64,000 bases of DNA from Actimicrobium sp034313845 (GTDB taxonomy: Bacteria; Pseudomonadota; Gammaproteobacteria; Burkholderiales; Burkholderiaceae_D): NCBI RefSeq assembly GCF_034313845.1, contig NZ_JAVIWN010000004.1. One strand, given 5' to 3'. Numbering within the stretch: the first letter of the stretch is position 1; every line of letters starts with the position of its first letter. The position numbers were made by a program, and so were the translations under genes. The notes beneath the pieces were generated by a model. That model did no database searches. It was not told the origin of the DNA and was given only the letters and a program-made list of their open reading frames with translations. Shown here one piece after another: positions 61,041 to 64,000 of this stretch.

Positions 61041-62225
61041 ATGGCAAAATTAGCATCAGGGAATAACACCCATATTTTTGGCCAGCGCCGGCCGGCCGCC
61101 AGTGGCGATACACCGATTCATCTGAGCCCGCCGCGTAACACCCATTTCAGGGACTTGCCGCCTCCTACGGGTCAATCTCCGTTCCGGCTGGATATCAAAG
61201 ACGTCGTCGCCGGCGACATCTACGCGTCCATGGTGCGCGCCGAGTCGGTGACGTTTCACCTCAACGGCGACATGGGCGGGATCCAGTATGCGGTCCCTCA
61301 AGAGCTGGTCGCCAGCGGCATGGAAGCCGATTTTGCGGCAGCCGCCAAGGATGGCCAACCGCCCGCGTTTCTGTATGTCACAGGCGATTGCGTTTATTTC
61401 AATGGCCAGGTGTCGGAGTATTACAAGCAGTTTTACCAGCCCTACGAATATTACCTGGCACCGATTTTTGCGATACCGGGAAACCATGACGGCGAGAACC
61501 TCGACGGCGACAACACGCTCGATGGCTTCGTACGCAATTTCTGCGCGCCGACCGCCGTCAAGATGCCCGAATCCGGCGAGTCGCACCGGACCGCCATGGT
61601 GCAACCCAACGTCTACTGGACGTTAATAACGCCGCAAGTCAACATTGTCGGCCTCTACAGCAACGTTCCGGCCGGCGGTGACATTCGTTCCCCGCAAAAG
61701 GAGTGGCTGGTTCACGAACTGACGACGCTGCCATCGGAAGTACCCCTGTTCGTCGCCCTGCATCATCCCGTCTACTCGGCAGACAACCATCATTCCGGCA
61801 GCACCTACATGAAAGGCCTGCTCGAAGAGGCCGGGAACGACGCAGGCCGCCATCCCGACGCGGTACTCGCCGGCCATGTCCACAACTACCAGCGATTAAC
61901 CCGTACCTTGTCTGACGGCAGCAAAGTGCCCTATCTGGTGACGGGTGCCGGCGGGTATCACAACCTGCACCAGATCATGAAAGTCGACGGACAGCGAATG
62001 GTCACGCCGGTGACGTTTCCCGATGAGACGGGCGACCCCGTCACGCTGGAGGCCTATTCGGACGATCACCACGGTTTTTTGCGGCTGGAGATCTCCCGCG
62101 GGTTGATGACAGGACGGTATTTTGAAGTGCCTCGTCCGCAAGAGCCATACAGCAAGGGAAACCATCTGATCGATTACTTTGAATTCGATTGCACCCGCAA
62201 AGTCTACTTGCCGAACACGTTGTAA
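61041..62225 (+). CDS. calcineurin-like metallophosphoesterase
   Basis: A 394-residue metallophosphoesterase. Metal-site motifs in order: NGDMGG and VTGDCVYFNG (first Asp region), IPGNHDGEN (GNHD), VALHHPVYSADNHH (His) and LAGHVHNYQRL (GHxH). The layout resembles purple-acid-phosphatase/Icc-like enzymes that cleave phosphate esters. No signal peptide is seen with the chosen start, so it should be cytoplasmic unless a non-classical leader is used. The start at 61041 has GAGG seven bases upstream; the longer frame to 60864 has no ribosome site. Confidence 0.9.
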   Translation: MAKLASGNNTHIFGQRRPAASGDTPIHLSPPRNTHFRDLPPPTGQSPFRLDIKDVVAGDIYASMVRAESVTFHLNGDMGGIQYAVPQELVASGMEADFAAAAKDGQPPAFLYVTGDCVYFNGQVSEYYKQFYQPYEYYLAPIFAIPGNHDGENLDGDNTLDGFVRNFCAPTAVKMPESGESHRTAMVQPNVYWTLITPQVNIVGLYSNVPAGGDIRSPQKEWLVHELTTLPSEVPLFVALHHPVYSADNHHSGSTYMKGLLEEAGNDAGRHPDAVLAGHVHNYQRLTRTLSDGSKVPYLVTGAGGYHNLHQIMKVDGQRMVTPVTFPDETGDPVTLEAYSDDHHGFLRLEISRGLMTGRYFEVPRPQEPYSKGNHLIDYFEFDCTRKVYLPNTL

Positions 62226-62317
62226 GTCGTGCCTGCAACGTGTCCATGCAACCGGTCAATTTCTCGACCAGTACTATCGCGAAGCGGCATCTACCATCCG
62301 GTTGTAAAAGTCTATCG

Positions 62318-62347
62318 CGCGGAATCCCGCGGAATCCTGCGGAATCC
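62318..62347. repeat. three direct 10-bp repeats between convergent genes
   Basis: CGCGGAATCC twice and TGCGGAATCC once, head to tail without spacer, just before the stop of the convergent SDR gene. A small tandem repeat of unknown use, possibly polymorphic in number. Confidence 0.9.
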
Positions 62348-62352
62348 GACAC

Positions 62353-63204
62353 TTACTCCTTCGGAAAATCCGTAGCCAGACCCGCCGCGCCCCAGGCTTC
62401 GACTTCCGCGACGGTCTTCTTCAGGCTCGTCGTCACCGCATCGAGACCGAACGCACCAAGCACAAAATGACGTGGCGGGTGAGCCTGCTCGGTCAAATCC
62501 ATCATGGCCAGCGCGATGCGTACCGGGTCCCCCGCCTGACTCCCGCTGCCGGCACTGGTGCGCTTCAGTCGGGCACCTGCTGTTTCAGCGTAGTCCGCAA
62601 TCAGATTAGGCGTTTGTATCATCGAGCGACCGGCCCAGTCAGTGCGCGCCGGGCCGGGTGCCACACAGGTGACCTTGATGCCCAGCGGTTCGCCTTCGGC
62701 AGCCAGCGCATCGGACCAGCCTTCGACCGCATGTTTGGTGGCGGCGTAGTAGCCGGATCCGGGAAAGCCGAGGTAGCCAGCGACCGAGGTAATGTTGATG
62801 ACATGACCGCTGCGTTGTGCGCGCATGCCAGGCAGTACCGCACGCGTCATCGCAAACAGGCCAAACACGTTGGCGTCGAACTGGGCCCTGATCTGCGCTT
62901 CTTCGCCTTCTTCCACTGTCGACATGTAGCCATAGCCGGCGTTGTTGACAAGGACGTCGATCCGGCCAAACTGCGCCACGGATGCCTTGACTGCGGCATC
63001 AATCTGGGCTGCATCATTGACGTCAAGCGAGAGCGCCAGCGCACGATCAGGGAAGTCGGCCGCCAGACTGGCAACGCGCGCACTATCGCGCGCCGTCACG
63101 ACGACTCGCCAGCCACGGGCCAGTACTTGCCTGGCCAGTTCGTTGCCTAAACCGGTCGAGCATCCGGTAATGAACCAGACGGGAGTGTGTTGAGTAGATG
63201 ACAT
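62353..63204 (-). CDS. short-chain dehydrogenase/reductase (SDR)
   Basis: A 283-residue classical SDR. Cofactor site WFITGCSTGLGNELARQVLARGW, then TARD (NADP-type preference likely), NNAGYG, the catalytic Ser in INITSVAGYLGFPGSGYYAATKHAV with Tyr-x-x-x-Lys (YAATK) and the later PGPARTDW. The family of 'oxidoreductase with retinol dehydrogenase likeness' fits; the substrate is unknown. The start at 63204 has GGAGGA a few bases upstream; the longer frame to 63258 has none. Confidence 0.95.
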   Translation of the reverse strand: MSSTQHTPVWFITGCSTGLGNELARQVLARGWRVVVTARDSARVASLAADFPDRALALSLDVNDAAQIDAAVKASVAQFGRIDVLVNNAGYGYMSTVEEGEEAQIRAQFDANVFGLFAMTRAVLPGMRAQRSGHVINITSVAGYLGFPGSGYYAATKHAVEGWSDALAAEGEPLGIKVTCVAPGPARTDWAGRSMIQTPNLIADYAETAGARLKRTSAGSGSQAGDPVRIALAMMDLTEQAHPPRHFVLGAFGLDAVTTSLKKTVAEVEAWGAAGLATDFPKE

Positions 63205-63526
63205 GATTCCTCCAAAACCGTCGAGGATACGCCTTGTATGTTTGTCGCGTTGGTACATGGTTGCCGACTTCTTTTAGTGTCGCGCGGCCTTGCCGTACTC
63301 TGCAACACGACGCGTCGGTGTCTCAAATCAGCTAGCGGAAAATCAGGTAGGATCGTTTCGGCTCGATTAGCCGGGGGTCGCGGGAATGCAATCGATGCCA
63401 TGTTAATTGGCATACGTGATCGTTAATCACGTGGATACGCAGCGCAACTCCGCCACCATCCCGCCTCGATTTACCCATCGGCTGACGATCAGCCAACCCA
63501 TTCACCCTTAGCGCAAGGAATACACC
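63205..63526. other. 322-base divergent intergenic region
   Basis: Between the divergent SDR and isochorismatase-like genes. It must hold both promoters. No regulator gene and no clear operator was seen. Confidence 0.4.
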
Positions 63527-64000
63527 ATGCATACCGCCCTACTCATCATTGATATCCAAAACGACTATTTTCCAGGAGGCACGATGGAACTGGTCGGGGC
63601 AGACGCCGCATCCCGTCAAGCGAAACTCTTGCTGGACGCATGGCGTGCGAACAACCTGCCGGTTTTCCATGTTCAGCACATCGCACCACAACCCGACGCA
63701 ACCTTCTTTCGGCCCAACACCGTTGGTGCCCAGATCCACGAAAACATGGTGCCGATTGCAGGTGAAACGCTCATCACCAAAGCCACCCCGAACAGTTTTC
63801 ACGACACGTCGCTGCTGGAATCGCTCCGCGCGGCGCACATCACCCATCTTGTGGTCGTCGGAATGATGACGCACATGTGCGTTGACTCGACCGTCCGGGC
63901 AGCCTCCGATCTGGGCTTTGTGTGCCAGGTCGTGCATGACGCCTGTGCAACCAGGGATCTGACGTTTGGCGTGCACACCGTGCCGGCCGCTACCGTGCAG
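63527..64000 (+). CDS. isochorismatase-like cysteine hydrolase (3' end cut by window)
   Basis: The first 158 residues of a cysteine hydrolase: TALLIIDIQNDYFPGG (catalytic Asp), a central Lys (ETLITKATPNSFHDTSL) and VVVGMMTHMCVDSTVRAASDLGF, where the Cys after HM is the nucleophile, followed by VVHDACATRD. The family includes nicotinamidase-like and isochorismatase-like amidases; the substrate cannot be told. AAGGA lies six bases upstream of the ATG. The frame is open at the right edge. Confidence 0.92.
   Translation, partial: MHTALLIIDIQNDYFPGGTMELVGADAASRQAKLLLDAWRANNLPVFHVQHIAPQPDATFFRPNTVGAQIHENMVPIAGETLITKATPNSFHDTSLLESLRAAHITHLVVVGMMTHMCVDSTVRAASDLGFVCQVVHDACATRDLTFGVHTVPAATVQ

Overview
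The window looks like chromosome from a betaproteobacterium of the Burkholderiales, most likely Oxalobacteraceae. This is inferred from gene content, GC-rich codon use and protein style, not from a marker gene. There is no rRNA, tRNA, CRISPR array, insertion sequence or clear prophage. Most of the window is one long cell-surface and biofilm island (about 3.1-46.5 kb) with ordinary metabolic, regulatory and stress genes on both sides.

Left edge (1-2.7 kb): the end of an unknown gene, a YciI-like protein, a beta-ketoadipate enol-lactone hydrolase (pcaD) and an MHS-family permease, which suggests aromatic-acid catabolism.

Surface island, all on the minus strand except one gene. (a) 19.3 to 3.1 kb is one apparent operon: a TpsB transporter, a 3726-residue filamentous-haemagglutinin-like TpsA, an ExbB-type proton channel fused to a periplasmic DUF2341/LamG module, two ExbD proteins and a TonB-like protein. 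This is a two-partner secretion pair joined to a proton-motive-force module. (b) 19.5-22.7 kb holds a secreted protein that may have a phosphate-binding (PstS-like) fold, then a LuxR/EpsA-like regulator overlapping a PhoB-type response regulator. A 17-bp pattern is shared upstream of these two transcription units. (c) 22.9-25.8 kb is a curli operon, csgE-csgF-csgG-curlin. (d) 25.9-37.6 kb is a compact 13-gene operon for a type II secretion/type IV pilus-like machine (secretin, ATPase, inner-membrane protein, PilM/N/O/P-like proteins, four pseudopilins). It begins with a putative porin and a coiled-coil periplasmic protein. (e) 37.9-39.2 kb has two divergent small curlin genes. The plus-strand one is preceded by a strong match to a cyclic-di-GMP-I (GEMM) riboswitch. 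(f) 39.3-46.5 kb is a second two-partner secretion pair whose TpsA carries GLUG and seven YDG repeats.

Right part: an outer-membrane barrel protein, a DUF885 protein, umuDC with a perfect LexA box, nhaA in an operon with a two-component system, a VIT-family transporter, a QseBC-like two-component system followed by cytochrome b561, a GMC oxidoreductase, an AbiEi remnant beside a yefM-yoeB toxin-antitoxin pair, a secreted-type metallophosphoesterase, an SDR dehydrogenase and the start of an isochorismatase-like hydrolase.

Working model (inference): the island builds a biofilm matrix from curli fibres and two giant adhesins. At least the curlin at 38.85 kb responds to c-di-GMP. The ExbB/ExbD/TonB module may energise or control release of the giant adhesin. 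The grouping of TPS, exbB/exbD, a T2SS and a phosphate-binding-like secreted protein resembles, from memory, the phosphate-starvation pdt/hxc region of Pseudomonas aeruginosa. The addition of curli and the lectin-like ExbB fusion makes this version worth a closer look.
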